This document shows positions 44,819 to 53,940 of a stretch of 64,000 nt of DNA, one piece after another (the first letter of the stretch is position 1; every line of letters begins with the position of its first letter). The stretch lies in NCBI RefSeq assembly GCF_036492245.1, contig NZ_AP025286.1:2294001-2358000 (forward strand). Reading direction: 5' to 3'. Source of the stretch: Treponema bryantii (lineage in GTDB: Bacteria > Spirochaetota > Spirochaetia > Treponematales > Treponemataceae). The notes beneath the pieces were generated by a model. The model was not told the origin of the DNA. It searched no databases and worked only from the letters and a program-made list of their open reading frames with translations. The position numbers were made by a program, and so were the translations under genes.

Positions 44819-46585
44819 TCACGCAAAAACGCCACTCACCATTTTTGCATAATGACCATTCAATGCAAGAAGTTCATTATGATTTCCGCGTTCAACAATT
44901 TCTCCATGATCTACAAAGAAAATCACGTCTGCATTGCGGATTGTTGAAAGTCGGTGTGCAATAATAAAACTTGTTCGTCCTTTTAGAAGTTCACCAAGCC
45001 CCTGCTGTAAAGCTTTTTCAGTATGAGTATCAACTGAAGAAGTTGCTTCATCAAGAATAAGAATTCTAGGATCACTTAAAAGAACTCGTGCAAAGCTTAT
45101 AAGCTGTTTCTGGCCCTGTGAAAGACCACCACCGTTTGCACTAAGCACAGTATTATAGCCATCAGGGAATGCAGAAATAAATTCGTGAGCCTGTACAGCC
45201 TTTGCGGCAGCCATACATTCTTCATCAGTTGCTTCAAGACGACCATAACGGATATTCTCCATAATTGTTCCGCTGAAAAGGAAACTGTCCTGCAGCATAA
45301 CACCAACCTGTTTTCTGATTGACTTAATCAAAAGCTCCTGAATATCAATTCCATCTATAAGAATCTTACCCTTCTCTGCATTATAGAAACGGCTCAAAAG
45401 ATTTACGATTGTGGTTTTACCTGCACCCGTTGGGCCTACAATAGCAACTGTCATACCCGGTGTTATTGTAAAATCGACATCTTTTAAGATTGGATTTCCC
45501 GGCTCATAAGAAAAATCAACATGATCAAACTGCACATGTCCACGGATTGGAGGAAGTTCTCTAGCACCAGGTTTATCTGTTATATCGTCCTCTTCATCAA
45601 GAAGTTCAAAAATACGTTCGATATATGCGCCTGTAGTAACCATAGAATTATAAAAGTTACCAAGGTTCTGAATAGGCTGCCAGAAACGCCAGATATAGCC
45701 TGCAAACGCAACAAGAGTACCGATTGTTACAGTTTCTCCAAGCCAGTTAATACCTGCAAGATAAACAAGAGTAACACCCAAAGTTGAAAGAATATCTACA
45801 GAAGGCCAGATAATATTATTGATGTTTACAGCACGAATCCAGACTGTTTTACATTTCTGACAAAGTTCATTGAAAATCCCCTGATTTACTTCCTCGCGTG
45901 CAAAACTCTGGGTAACCTTCATTCCGTTCAAACTTTCAGAAAGATATGCTGTAAGATTTGAACGCTTATAACTTTCCTGTTTCCATGCCTCATGCTGCTT
46001 TTTCTTCATTGAAATAAGAATGATAAAAAGCACTGGAAGCACAGCCATACACACCATAGTAAGTTTTACATCAATTGCAATCATAAAGACTATGATAACA
46101 ACAAGCGTAAACAAATCAGAAATCAGCTGAATTATTCCGTTGGAAAGCAGATCAGAAAGCGAGTTTACATAGTTTACAACGCGGATAAGAATCTTTCCGT
46201 GTGGTCTGCTGTCAAAATAACTGAATGGCAGAGACTGAAGTTTTGTAAAAACATCATGACGGATATTAACAATAATTTTCTGTGCTACACGAGTCATTAT
46301 CTTAAGCTTCTGAGCAAGCAGAATTCTTACTATCAAAGTTGAAAACAACAATACTGCCGCAATAATAACTAACATCTTATAGTTCGCAGAAGGAATTGCC
46401 TTATCAATTGCCATTCTGGTAAGGTATGGGCTTGTAAGTGAAATTGCAGAAGACACCAGCATTATCACACAGGAAAGTACCATCCATTTTGTATAAGGTT
46501 TAATCCATTTTGCAAGACGCATTATAATATGAGGATTAAACTTCTGTTCTATTTCTTCATCTGCATCAAATTTATTTCTTGCCAT
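44819..46585 (-). CDS. ABC exporter half-transporter B of a heterodimer
   Basis: 588 residues: six transmembrane helices (about 35-330) and an ATPase domain with Walker A GPTGAGKTT, Walker B ILILDEATSS with the catalytic Glu, and the H-loop IIAHRLST. Its signature motif is altered to LSQGQ instead of LSGGQ. GAGG precedes the ATG. It follows the 574-residue half 20 bp downstream. The pair resembles heterodimeric multidrug or lipid exporters such as TM287/288; the substrate is unknown. Confidence 0.93.
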   Translation of the reverse strand: MARNKFDADEEIEQKFNPHIIMRLAKWIKPYTKWMVLSCVIMLVSSAISLTSPYLTRMAIDKAIPSANYKMLVIIAAVLLFSTLIVRILLAQKLKIMTRVAQKIIVNIRHDVFTKLQSLPFSYFDSRPHGKILIRVVNYVNSLSDLLSNGIIQLISDLFTLVVIIVFMIAIDVKLTMVCMAVLPVLFIILISMKKKQHEAWKQESYKRSNLTAYLSESLNGMKVTQSFAREEVNQGIFNELCQKCKTVWIRAVNINNIIWPSVDILSTLGVTLVYLAGINWLGETVTIGTLVAFAGYIWRFWQPIQNLGNFYNSMVTTGAYIERIFELLDEEDDITDKPGARELPPIRGHVQFDHVDFSYEPGNPILKDVDFTITPGMTVAIVGPTGAGKTTIVNLLSRFYNAEKGKILIDGIDIQELLIKSIRKQVGVMLQDSFLFSGTIMENIRYGRLEATDEECMAAAKAVQAHEFISAFPDGYNTVLSANGGGLSQGQKQLISFARVLLSDPRILILDEATSSVDTHTEKALQQGLGELLKGRTSFIIAHRLSTIRNADVIFFVDHGEIVERGNHNELLALNGHYAKMVSGVFA

Positions 46586-46605
46586 AATTTACCTCAATAA
46601 TCCTC

Positions 46606-48330
46606 TTAGCCGCGCTGTTCCAGCCATACATCATGGTAATAACCGTCACGAGAAATAAGCTCCTGGTGACTTCCCTTATCAATAATCTGTCCATCCTGAA
46701 TAACAAGAATTACATCGCAGTTTTCAAAAGATGAAACTCTGTGGCTGATAATAAAAGCAGTGTGTCCTTTACTGCGGCTTTTAATAGACTGACGGATTTT
46801 ATACTCCGTGTCATTATCAACAGCACTTGTAGTATCATCAAGAATCATAATCTTTGGATCTGCAAGGAAAAGACGAGACAATGCAATTCTCTGTTTCTGT
46901 CCGCCACTCAAGCCGACACCACGTTCACCGACAATTGTGTCATAGCCGTCTGTGAGATCTCCAATAAATTCCTTCACCCGCGCCAATTCAGCGGCAGCTT
47001 CAACATCTTCAAAAGAAGCCTCTGGTTTTGCAAAAGCGATATTTCCTTCAACTGTATCACTGAACAAGAATGCTTCCTGCATTGTAATTCCGACATTTTT
47101 TCTCAAATCCTGCAGATTGTACTCACGAACATCCTTTCCATCTATCAAAACCTGGCCGGAATCTGCATCATAGTAACGGCACATAAGATTTGCAATTGTG
47201 GATTTACCGCTTCCTGTTGGACCTAAAATTCCAACTGTAGTTCCCGGCTCGATCACAAAACTCATATTTTTGATTACTGGAGTTTCATTATAGGCAAAAC
47301 TTACATCACGGAACTCTACACGCCCTTCGACAGTTGTAGCGTCCTTACTGTCATTTCCATTTTTGATTTTCGGTTCTGCTTTATAGAGTTCAAAAAGTCT
47401 GTCGGCAGAAGCTCCGAAATTCTGTGTATTATCAACAAGAGTTCCAAACATATTGATTGGCTGAATAAAAGCCCACATAAGGCCGTTAAAAGTTACCAGC
47501 TGACCAATTGTCATTTCATTATTGATTACAAGGTAACCGCCGAACAAAATCAGAATTACAGGCAAAACCTGACACAAAGCATCTATCCAAGGCATAAAGC
47601 GTACACGCATATCTGCATTGGCTACTGATACATCGCGGTACCCTTCATTTTCTTTTTCAAAACGTTCTGTTTCATAGCCTTCACGAACAAAAGCCTTAAC
47701 GACACGATTTCCTTCAATATTTTCACCAACACGTGTATTCAATACTGCAAACTGATCTCGTACACGCATATGAGCCGGTCGGATATGTACCTTGAATTTT
47801 CTTACAAGGATAAGCACTGGAGGTGCAATAACCATAAATGCAAGGGTTAGCTTCCAGTTGATTGAAGCCAGAGTAATAATTGAAAAAATATATATGAGAC
47901 TGTTTTCAAGAATCTGATACAAAACCCAGGCAACAAAGTGACGGACTTTATCCAGATCTGAAGTAAGTAGTGTCATTACGTTTCCGGAAGGAGCATTATC
48001 ATACCAGGAAAAATCAAGCTTCTGAATGTGAGCATATAAATCTTCCCTCATTTTCAAAATTACGTTCTGTGAACAATGCTCAAAAATGACCTGATAGCTG
48101 TAGCGGAAAATAGATTTTCCAACTACAACACAAATCATAATTCCAATTAATTTAAATAAAAGCTCATGCTGGCTGCCTTTAATAACCTTATCTACGATAT
48201 TTCCGGTAACCAGAGGATTCACCATATTCATTGCAGCAACTATTACACTTAAAAAAAGTCCTGCCGCCATACCAAAACGATATTTTCGCACGTATGACCA
48301 TACCCAGGAAAATGCTGTTTTTTCTTTCAT
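46606..48330 (-). CDS. ABC exporter half-transporter A of a heterodimer (degenerate Walker B)
   Basis: 574 residues with six transmembrane helices and an ATPase domain: Walker A GPTGSGKST, a canonical LSGGQ signature, and Walker B IMILDDTTSAVDN where Asp replaces the catalytic Glu. The H-loop His (ISHRVSS) is present. The Asp here combines with the altered LSQGQ of the partner to form one degenerate ATP site, while the other site is fully canonical, as in known asymmetric heterodimeric exporters. GAGG precedes the ATG. The gene is divergent from the AraC gene. Confidence 0.93.
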   Translation of the reverse strand: MKEKTAFSWVWSYVRKYRFGMAAGLFLSVIVAAMNMVNPLVTGNIVDKVIKGSQHELLFKLIGIMICVVVGKSIFRYSYQVIFEHCSQNVILKMREDLYAHIQKLDFSWYDNAPSGNVMTLLTSDLDKVRHFVAWVLYQILENSLIYIFSIITLASINWKLTLAFMVIAPPVLILVRKFKVHIRPAHMRVRDQFAVLNTRVGENIEGNRVVKAFVREGYETERFEKENEGYRDVSVANADMRVRFMPWIDALCQVLPVILILFGGYLVINNEMTIGQLVTFNGLMWAFIQPINMFGTLVDNTQNFGASADRLFELYKAEPKIKNGNDSKDATTVEGRVEFRDVSFAYNETPVIKNMSFVIEPGTTVGILGPTGSGKSTIANLMCRYYDADSGQVLIDGKDVREYNLQDLRKNVGITMQEAFLFSDTVEGNIAFAKPEASFEDVEAAAELARVKEFIGDLTDGYDTIVGERGVGLSGGQKQRIALSRLFLADPKIMILDDTTSAVDNDTEYKIRQSIKSRSKGHTAFIISHRVSSFENCDVILVIQDGQIIDKGSHQELISRDGYYHDVWLEQRG

Positions 48331-48422
48331 AAAAACCTCTATTTTACACTAGCATTACTCGCAATTCCGTGCTATAAAAAAAGGGGAAGATAATTGTACA
48401 ATTCTCTATCCCGGAGGACTCC

Positions 48423-49295
48423 ATGGATGACCTTTTTGAATATAGTGACAGTCTTAATGCCCCTTTTCAGGCATTTTCTGGCGACTGGAAATTCGTAAAA
48501 CCACACTGGCATTATTTTACCGAAATGGTTTATCTTGTAAGTGGAGTTTTGTATGCAGAGGTTGATGGCAAACAGTTTACCATGAATCCCGGAGATATGA
48601 TTATCTTCCATCCAAAACAGATTCACGCCTTTCTTGATTACCCAGTAAAGGAAGATTATTCAGAAAAACCTCTGTTCTATGTCATTAAGTTTGATGACAT
48701 GATTCTCTCAAATACAACACCGGGTTCTCCAAAACTTCCAAAACTTCTTGATAACGCAAATAATGCTTCTGAAGCAACCAATCTTCTTACTGCACGAGAT
48801 CTTCGCTTTAATCCGGTAAAAATGTATTTTGAATACTGTATGTGGGAAACAAAAAACAAACAGTTCGGCTATGATATTAAGGTTGCTTCAATGATCAGCC
48901 TTATTGTAACTGAAATAATCAGAATATGGCTCCATCACGGATTTCAGTTTTCTACAAAAACAACCTTCGACCAGTTTTCTACAAAAGATTTTTCTGTTCT
49001 TGAATATATCGACAAGCATTCGTCTGAAAATATCAGTATAGAAGACCTTGCCTCAAAATGCGGTATGTGTTATTCAAATTTCGCAAAACAGTTCAAAACT
49101 CAATTTGGAAAAACCTGTAAGGAATATATTGAGTTCATAAGAATCTGTAAGGCAGATACTCTCCTGCTCTACACCGATAAGACTCTCGATTACATCAGTC
49201 AGGAAACTGGCTTTACTGATGCCAGTCACTTTATAAGAACGTATAAGAAAATTCGAGGTATTACGCCTAAACAAAGACGTAACTCTCAGCTCTAA
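48423..49295 (+). CDS. AraC-family transcriptional regulator with cupin sensor
   Basis: 290 residues. The N-terminal half is a cupin-like ligand domain (KPHWHYFTEMVYLVSG, then MNPGDMIIFHPKQIHAF). The C-terminal ~100 residues hold two helix-turn-helix units, SIEDLASKCGMCYSNFAKQFK and LDYISQETGFTDASHFIRTYKK, ending in RGITPKQRR. Such proteins usually activate sugar-utilisation genes. GGAGG lies close to the ATG. It converges with the ABC sugar importer and diverges from the exporter, so either could be its target; the importer is more likely. Confidence 0.93.
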   Translation: MDDLFEYSDSLNAPFQAFSGDWKFVKPHWHYFTEMVYLVSGVLYAEVDGKQFTMNPGDMIIFHPKQIHAFLDYPVKEDYSEKPLFYVIKFDDMILSNTTPGSPKLPKLLDNANNASEATNLLTARDLRFNPVKMYFEYCMWETKNKQFGYDIKVASMISLIVTEIIRIWLHHGFQFSTKTTFDQFSTKDFSVLEYIDKHSSENISIEDLASKCGMCYSNFAKQFKTQFGKTCKEYIEFIRICKADTLLLYTDKTLDYISQETGFTDASHFIRTYKKIRGITPKQRRNSQL

Positions 49296-49342
49296 AAAAA
49301 AGAGTCCAATTCCTTACACTCAGGAATTGGACTCTTTTTTTT
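49293..49342. terminator. Bidirectional terminator between AraC and solute-binding protein genes
   Basis: A perfect 13-bp stem AGAGTCCAATTCC/GGAATTGGACTCT with A and T runs on both sides, serving both convergent genes. Confidence 0.95.
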
Positions 49343-49359
49343 ATTTAATTTATCACAAA

Positions 49360-51060
49360 CTATTTAGTCTGCTTCTTATAGATATCGTTAGAAAGTTTTA
49401 CAATCTTATCTACATTAAGGTTCTGACAGCTCTTTACATATTCATCCCAGTCTCTATTGATATCTTTCTGTCCTGTAACAAACTTAAGTGTCCAGGCATT
49501 GATATTATCAATAAGAGGAGTTGCCCAGAGATTCAACTGCTCACGCTGATCTTCAGTTGGCTTAGCCTTTGGATCAACTACAGCAACAGTCTTGTATTTT
49601 GCATAGCGGGCATAAAGATCCTGTACTTCTGGAGTGAATGCATCTGTTGATTCAGCTGTTGAGTGACCATAGAAGTAGTTACCACCAGCATATCCCCACT
49701 TAAGACGGATATCAATATCGCTATCTGCACCTGGAAGACCAAGACCACCACACTTATAACCTGGAAGAAGTTTCTTAATCTGTTTTCCATTTACAGTTGC
49801 ATAATCCCATGTCTTACCCTTTGGACCCCACTTACAGAGTGTATAAGCCTCTTCTGAATAGAACATCCAGTCTACAAAGCGCATAAGTTTTACAAATTCT
49901 TTTTCTCCAAGTTCATCAAGAGCTTTCTGAGAAATCATTACACCACATTCAAGACGTGAAGTTTCTGCAAGATTCTTGTTTGTTCCAGATGGATAAGCTG
50001 TTACATAACACTTAGCCTTATCTCCAACAATCTTCTTTACACCAGCAATATCGTTAGCCATCTGAGAGCGGTTTGTAGACATAATTACAGTCTTTCCGCT
50101 GTAGAACTTATTATGAGCAGTATCATCAGTCTGTGTGAAAGTTTCAGGATCAAGAAGTCCGTCTTTTATAAAACTGTTAGCAACAGTAATAAATTTCTTG
50201 AAATCTGGGCTGATAGAAGATGAATAGAACTCTTTCTTCTTATAATCATATTTGATACCACCGTTAGAGCCTTCAATTGCCCATCCAGAAAGAACATTGT
50301 AAGAAGCACCCATCAATTTAAGAAGGTTACCGCCCTGTCCTTTTCCTGATTCGCCACACCAGAGGTCAGACCAAATGTAGTCAGACTGTTTACACATTCC
50401 CTGTGCAACCATGTACTTCTTTACACCAACGAGAACATCGTGCAATGTTTCCCATGTCCAGTCTTTTTCAAGTTTGCGAACATCATAACCTGCAGCTGTG
50501 AAAATATCATCACGAACCATGATTGTATAGTCCTGAAGAGCTGCCTGATGCATACCTGGGAGACGATAGAATTTTCCATCATTCTGACGGATTGTATCAA
50601 GATCAGGATTCATATTGTATTTATTAACGAATGCAGTAAAGTTAGGCATGTACTGAGTATAGTCAGAAACAGCAACCACACCGCCACCAGCTACGTACTG
50701 GCTTTCATCATATACTTTTGGAATGATGTATGTAGCAGAACCAGAGTTAATTGCAAGGTTAATCTTCTGATTATAATCACCACTGTCATAAGATGTAATA
50801 TCAAGGTGAACGTTTGTTACTTTTTCGATATCCTTGAAAACACCTTCTGTCTTCCAGGTATCCTGCATTGCATACCATGATGCATCACTGAAAGAAATTG
50901 AGTATGTTACAGGCTTATCAGAATGGAATGTTTTTCCTTCACCGTAAGTATAACCAGATGCAGCTATATCTTTCTTAGCCTTTGTTTTTTTTGACCAAGG
51001 CGCAGCGAACATAGCAGCAACACACATAATTGCAACAGTTGTTGTTACAACTCTTTTCAT
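49360..51060 (-). CDS. ABC importer solute-binding protein (YtcQ/LipO type)
   Basis: 566 residues with a signal peptide (TTTVAIMCVAAMFAA) and the bilobal fold of the large CUT1-associated binding proteins found with LplB/YtcP permeases. There is no lipobox at the cleavage site, which is unusual since relatives are lipoproteins; it would be a soluble periplasmic protein. GGAGG precedes the ATG. It is the last gene of the lplB-ytcP-SBP operon. These systems take up oligosaccharides, including plant-wall oligouronides; the exact substrate is unknown. Confidence 0.9.
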   Translation of the reverse strand: MKRVVTTTVAIMCVAAMFAAPWSKKTKAKKDIAASGYTYGEGKTFHSDKPVTYSISFSDASWYAMQDTWKTEGVFKDIEKVTNVHLDITSYDSGDYNQKINLAINSGSATYIIPKVYDESQYVAGGGVVAVSDYTQYMPNFTAFVNKYNMNPDLDTIRQNDGKFYRLPGMHQAALQDYTIMVRDDIFTAAGYDVRKLEKDWTWETLHDVLVGVKKYMVAQGMCKQSDYIWSDLWCGESGKGQGGNLLKLMGASYNVLSGWAIEGSNGGIKYDYKKKEFYSSSISPDFKKFITVANSFIKDGLLDPETFTQTDDTAHNKFYSGKTVIMSTNRSQMANDIAGVKKIVGDKAKCYVTAYPSGTNKNLAETSRLECGVMISQKALDELGEKEFVKLMRFVDWMFYSEEAYTLCKWGPKGKTWDYATVNGKQIKKLLPGYKCGGLGLPGADSDIDIRLKWGYAGGNYFYGHSTAESTDAFTPEVQDLYARYAKYKTVAVVDPKAKPTEDQREQLNLWATPLIDNINAWTLKFVTGQKDINRDWDEYVKSCQNLNVDKIVKLSNDIYKKQTK

Positions 51061-51095
51061 AGTTTTATCCTCCTATTAATAATAAAACGTTTTTT

Positions 51096-51989
51096 TTATT
51101 CTTTAACACCACCAAGCATCATACCCTCAACGTAGTATTTCGAGATGAATGGGTAAACACAGATGATTGGCAGAGCCATAAGAACCATAGAACAAGACTT
51201 GATGTTTGCAGCAATCTGCATCTTTTCTGCACTAGCCTCTCCAGGGTCTGCAGAAGTTGATGCACCGGAAATAACAGTCTTAAGATAATAAGCAACCGGC
51301 CACATTTCCTTTTTATCAAGATAAAGGAAAGCATTATACCAGTTATTCCAGTATCCAACTGCATTGAACAGAATCATAGTTGCAATGATAGGCATAGAAA
51401 GAGGAAGCACTATTCGAACAAAAATGCCTATAGGACTCAATCCATCAAGCTCACCTGCTTCTTCAAGCTCATGAGGAGTTTCTGAGAAGAAGGATTTCAT
51501 AAGAATGATGTAATAAGTACTGAGCAGAGATGGAATGATAAATCCTGCTACCTTATTTACAAGATGAAGTTTCATCATCAAAACGTAATTAGGAATCAAA
51601 CCACCACCAAAGTACATTGTAAAGATTACAAACTTTGTAAGAATCTTGTATCCCTTTAATTCTTTTTTTGAAAGCGGATAAGCCATACAGCAGCTGAACA
51701 CAAGGGAAAGAATTGTACCAAGTACAGAATAAACAACTGTGTTCTTATAAGAATGCATGAATTCGCCTTTTGCAAATACAGACTTATAAGTTTCAATATT
51801 AAAACCAATCGGAATAAGATTTACCTTTCCAAGAGTGATTGCTTCTTCAGATGAAAAAGACTGTGCTACCAGGTATAAAAACGGATACAAGGTCACCACA
51901 CAAACCAGAATCATAATTGCAGTATTAAACCACTTGAAAACGATATAACCTGAAGACTCTCTTACTTTTACGCCAGTTTTCTCAGCCAT
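51096..51989 (-). CDS. ABC importer permease, YtcP/MalG type
   Basis: 297 residues with six transmembrane helices and the EAA loop EAGELDGLSPIGIFVRIVLPLS that docks the ATPase. It belongs to the CUT1 sugar-permease group (MalG-like, YtcP). GGAGGA precedes the ATG. It starts 12 bp after the partner permease gene. No ATPase gene lies nearby, so a shared MsmX/UgpC-type ATPase elsewhere is presumably used. Confidence 0.93.
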   Translation of the reverse strand: MAEKTGVKVRESSGYIVFKWFNTAIMILVCVVTLYPFLYLVAQSFSSEEAITLGKVNLIPIGFNIETYKSVFAKGEFMHSYKNTVVYSVLGTILSLVFSCCMAYPLSKKELKGYKILTKFVIFTMYFGGGLIPNYVLMMKLHLVNKVAGFIIPSLLSTYYIILMKSFFSETPHELEEAGELDGLSPIGIFVRIVLPLSMPIIATMILFNAVGYWNNWYNAFLYLDKKEMWPVAYYLKTVISGASTSADPGEASAEKMQIAANIKSCSMVLMALPIICVYPFISKYYVEGMMLGGVKE

Positions 51990-52001
51990 TTTATTCCTCC
52001 A

Positions 52002-52976
52002 TTACCACAAGCCTGTGCCCGAAACTTTTTTAGAAATCTTGTTTGCCATTGTAAGCAGGAACAGATTCAACAGAGCTTCAAACAAACCTACGGCAGTAGC
52101 ATAGCTGTAGTTACCGGAACCAAGACCCATTCTGAATACGAAGGTAGAAATAATATCAGCCGTCTCATAAGTCATCGGGTTATACAAAAGGAATACTTTT
52201 TCGAAGGCACCGCCGGAACCGACAAGTCCTCCGATATCAAGAATAAGCAAAGTTGTAATAGTAGGCAGAATGCAAGGAATAGTTACATGCCATACACGCT
52301 GAAAATGATTAGCACCATCAACTTCAGCAGCTTCATATAAGGAAGGATTGATTCCCGCAATAGCTGCAAGATAAAGAATAGTACCCCATCCAAGAGCCTG
52401 CCATACACCAGAAATTACAAAGATTGGATTAAAATACTGAGGGAAGGCAATGAAAGAAACCTTTTCACCGCCAAAATGTGCAATAAGCTGATTAAGCGGA
52501 CCACTTGTAGAAACCAGCTCACGAATCATACCAGTAACGATTACCATAGAAATAAAGTGTGGAAGATAAGAAACAGTCTGTACAAACTTTTTCCACCACA
52601 AAGCTTTTATCTCATTAAGCAGAAGTGCAAAAATCAAAGTAAGAGGGAATCGTACTACAAGATATGAAATATTAAGCACCAGCGTATTTCTGAATGCACG
52701 CCAGAAAGTTCTATCTCCAATAAACTGCTTAAAATACTTTAAGCCACTCCATTTATCGCCAAAAAGACTTCCACCTGCACGATAACGGCGGAATGCGATG
52801 ATATTTCCGGCCATTGGAATATAGCGGAATATAATATAATAAAGCACCGGAATCAAAAGCAGTAAATAGAACTGCCAGTACTTGCGAAAATACTTCTTAA
52901 AATTCTGTGCTTTTGTAACAGAATTTAATTCAGTACCCTGTTTTTTTTGAGTTTTCTTGAACATTTTTTTTCCCAT
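52002..52976 (-). CDS. ABC importer permease, LplB type
   Basis: 324 residues with six transmembrane helices and the EAA loop YEAAEVDGANHFQRVWHVTIP. This is the LplB/MalF-like partner of the next gene. The start could be ATG 52976 or the in-frame ATG 52964; neither has a good ribosome-binding site. The upstream region holds the palindrome CTAGTATACTAG, also present at the TRAP transporter promoter, indicating common control by the adjacent GntR protein. Confidence 0.93.
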   Translation of the reverse strand: MGKKMFKKTQKKQGTELNSVTKAQNFKKYFRKYWQFYLLLLIPVLYYIIFRYIPMAGNIIAFRRYRAGGSLFGDKWSGLKYFKQFIGDRTFWRAFRNTLVLNISYLVVRFPLTLIFALLLNEIKALWWKKFVQTVSYLPHFISMVIVTGMIRELVSTSGPLNQLIAHFGGEKVSFIAFPQYFNPIFVISGVWQALGWGTILYLAAIAGINPSLYEAAEVDGANHFQRVWHVTIPCILPTITTLLILDIGGLVGSGGAFEKVFLLYNPMTYETADIISTFVFRMGLGSGNYSYATAVGLFEALLNLFLLTMANKISKKVSGTGLW

Positions 52977-53010
52977 TATTAAAAATTCTCTGTAATATAA
53001 ATAAGTCCCA

Positions 53011-53022
53011 CTAGTATACTAG
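53011..53022. promoter_or_regulatory. Palindromic operator upstream of lplB operon
   Basis: CTAGTATACTAG is a perfect 12-bp palindrome; including the preceding A the 13-mer ACTAGTATACTAG is identical to that at 53889-53901. Length and symmetry suit a GntR/FCD dimer. Confidence 0.7.
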
Positions 53023-53090
53023 AACACTTGACTACAATGGTAGTATAATATTTTTAAAAGTCAAGGGGTGTCAAAAACAAAAAAAAAAGA

Positions 53091-53137
53091 TAAGGGATTT
53101 TCCGTATGCCATTAAGACAATAAGGGATTGACCGTTA
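53091..53137. promoter_or_regulatory. Two direct copies of a TAAGGGATT...CC element upstream of gntR
   Basis: TAAGGGATTTTCCGTATG (53091-53108) and TAAGGGATTGACCGTTA (53121-53137), 30 bp apart start to start, about three helical turns. The second overlaps the gntR -35 box. A third, fully palindromic copy lies at 53903-53920. Confidence 0.6.
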
Positions 53138-53156
53138 ATTACTCTATCCTTAAAAT
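53128..53156 (+). promoter_or_regulatory. gntR promoter, leaderless geometry
   Basis: TTGACC (53128-53133), a 17-bp spacer and TAAAAT (53151-53156). The -10 ends 10 nt before the ATG, and no Shine-Dalgarno sequence is seen. Confidence 0.7.
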
Positions 53157-53166
53157 ATGAGAGAAT

Positions 53167-53841
53167 ATGAAGAATACAGAAAAGCATGAAAAAGAGACAA
53201 ACAGAGAATATGCACTACGTGTTATAAAAGATAACATTGTAAATCTTGAACTGGCTCCAGGAAGCATGATTAGCGAACAGGATATTGCAAACGAATTAAA
53301 CCTATCACGAACTCCTGTTCATGAAGCAATGCAAGAATTATCTTCTACAAAAATAATTGAAATTCTTCCTCAGAGAGGCAGTCATGTAAGTCTCATTGAT
53401 ATGGCTCATGTAGATGAAGCAGTATTTGCCCGTACAACTATTGAATCAGAAATAACTATGATGGCTTGTCAGCAGGCATCGGAAAAAGATATTCAGGAGA
53501 TGGAAGAAAACGTTACACTACAGCGTTTTTATTATGAAAAGCACAATCTTGATAAAATAATGGAACTGGATAATGCTTTCCACGAAATCATGTACAAGAT
53601 TACCAACAAAATGCAGTGTCATTATATGGTTCGTCTTATGAGTATTCATCTGGACAGAATCCGAGAACTGACAATTCAGGCTTTCAATCCAGAAAGAATT
53701 ATTAAAGAACATGAAGAACTTCTTGAGACCTTTAAGAAAAAAGATCCTGCTGCAGCAAAAGAAGTATTAAATAAACATCTTTCCCGTAAACATTTTCAGG
53801 AAGATGAGCTCAGAAAAGCATTTCCACAATATTTTGCATGA
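53167..53841 (+). CDS. GntR-family regulator, FCD subfamily
   Basis: 224 residues. The N-terminal winged helix (residues 12-75) shows the GntR pattern APGSMISEQDIANELNLSRTP followed by VHEAM. The C-terminal FCD domain has the likely metal and ligand residues Asp and His in LDNAFHEIMY, His in KEHEELLE and His in LNKHLSR. FCD regulators often sense uronic or other carboxylic acids and repress uptake genes. The gene sits between an ABC importer and a TRAP transporter, both with the same palindromic site at their promoters, and probably controls both and itself. Confidence 0.92.
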   Translation: MKNTEKHEKETNREYALRVIKDNIVNLELAPGSMISEQDIANELNLSRTPVHEAMQELSSTKIIEILPQRGSHVSLIDMAHVDEAVFARTTIESEITMMACQQASEKDIQEMEENVTLQRFYYEKHNLDKIMELDNAFHEIMYKITNKMQCHYMVRLMSIHLDRIRELTIQAFNPERIIKEHEELLETFKKKDPAAAKEVLNKHLSRKHFQEDELRKAFPQYFA

Positions 53842-53862
53842 AAGAAGAATAATAAAAAAAAT

Positions 53863-53891
53863 TTGACATATGCATTTTTTACAAATATACT
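53863..53891 (+). promoter_or_regulatory. TRAP transporter promoter
   Basis: TTGACA (53863-53868), a 17-bp spacer and TATACT (53886-53891), a near-consensus promoter. Its -10 box is overlapped by the palindromic operator. Confidence 0.8.
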
Positions 53892-53901
53892 AGTATACTA
53901 G
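53889..53901. promoter_or_regulatory. Palindromic operator over the TRAP promoter start
   Basis: ACTAGTATACTAG, identical to the site upstream of the lplB operon, covers the -10 box and the expected transcription start. Binding here would block RNA polymerase. Confidence 0.75.
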
Positions 53902-53902
53902 C

Positions 53903-53920
53903 TAAGGGATTCCCCTTATG
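53903..53920. promoter_or_regulatory. Third TAAGGGATT element, palindromic
   Basis: TAAGGGATTCCCCTTATG contains the inverted repeat TAAGGG/CCCTTA. It lies just downstream of the TRAP transcription start, between the operator and the ribosome-binding site. Confidence 0.55.
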
Positions 53921-53940
53921 CCTAATATTAGGAGTAAAAA

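Noticed and set aside
53041-53090. Possible additional GntR site around GGTAGTATAATA
   Set aside because: Only a half-match to the palindrome; no symmetry.
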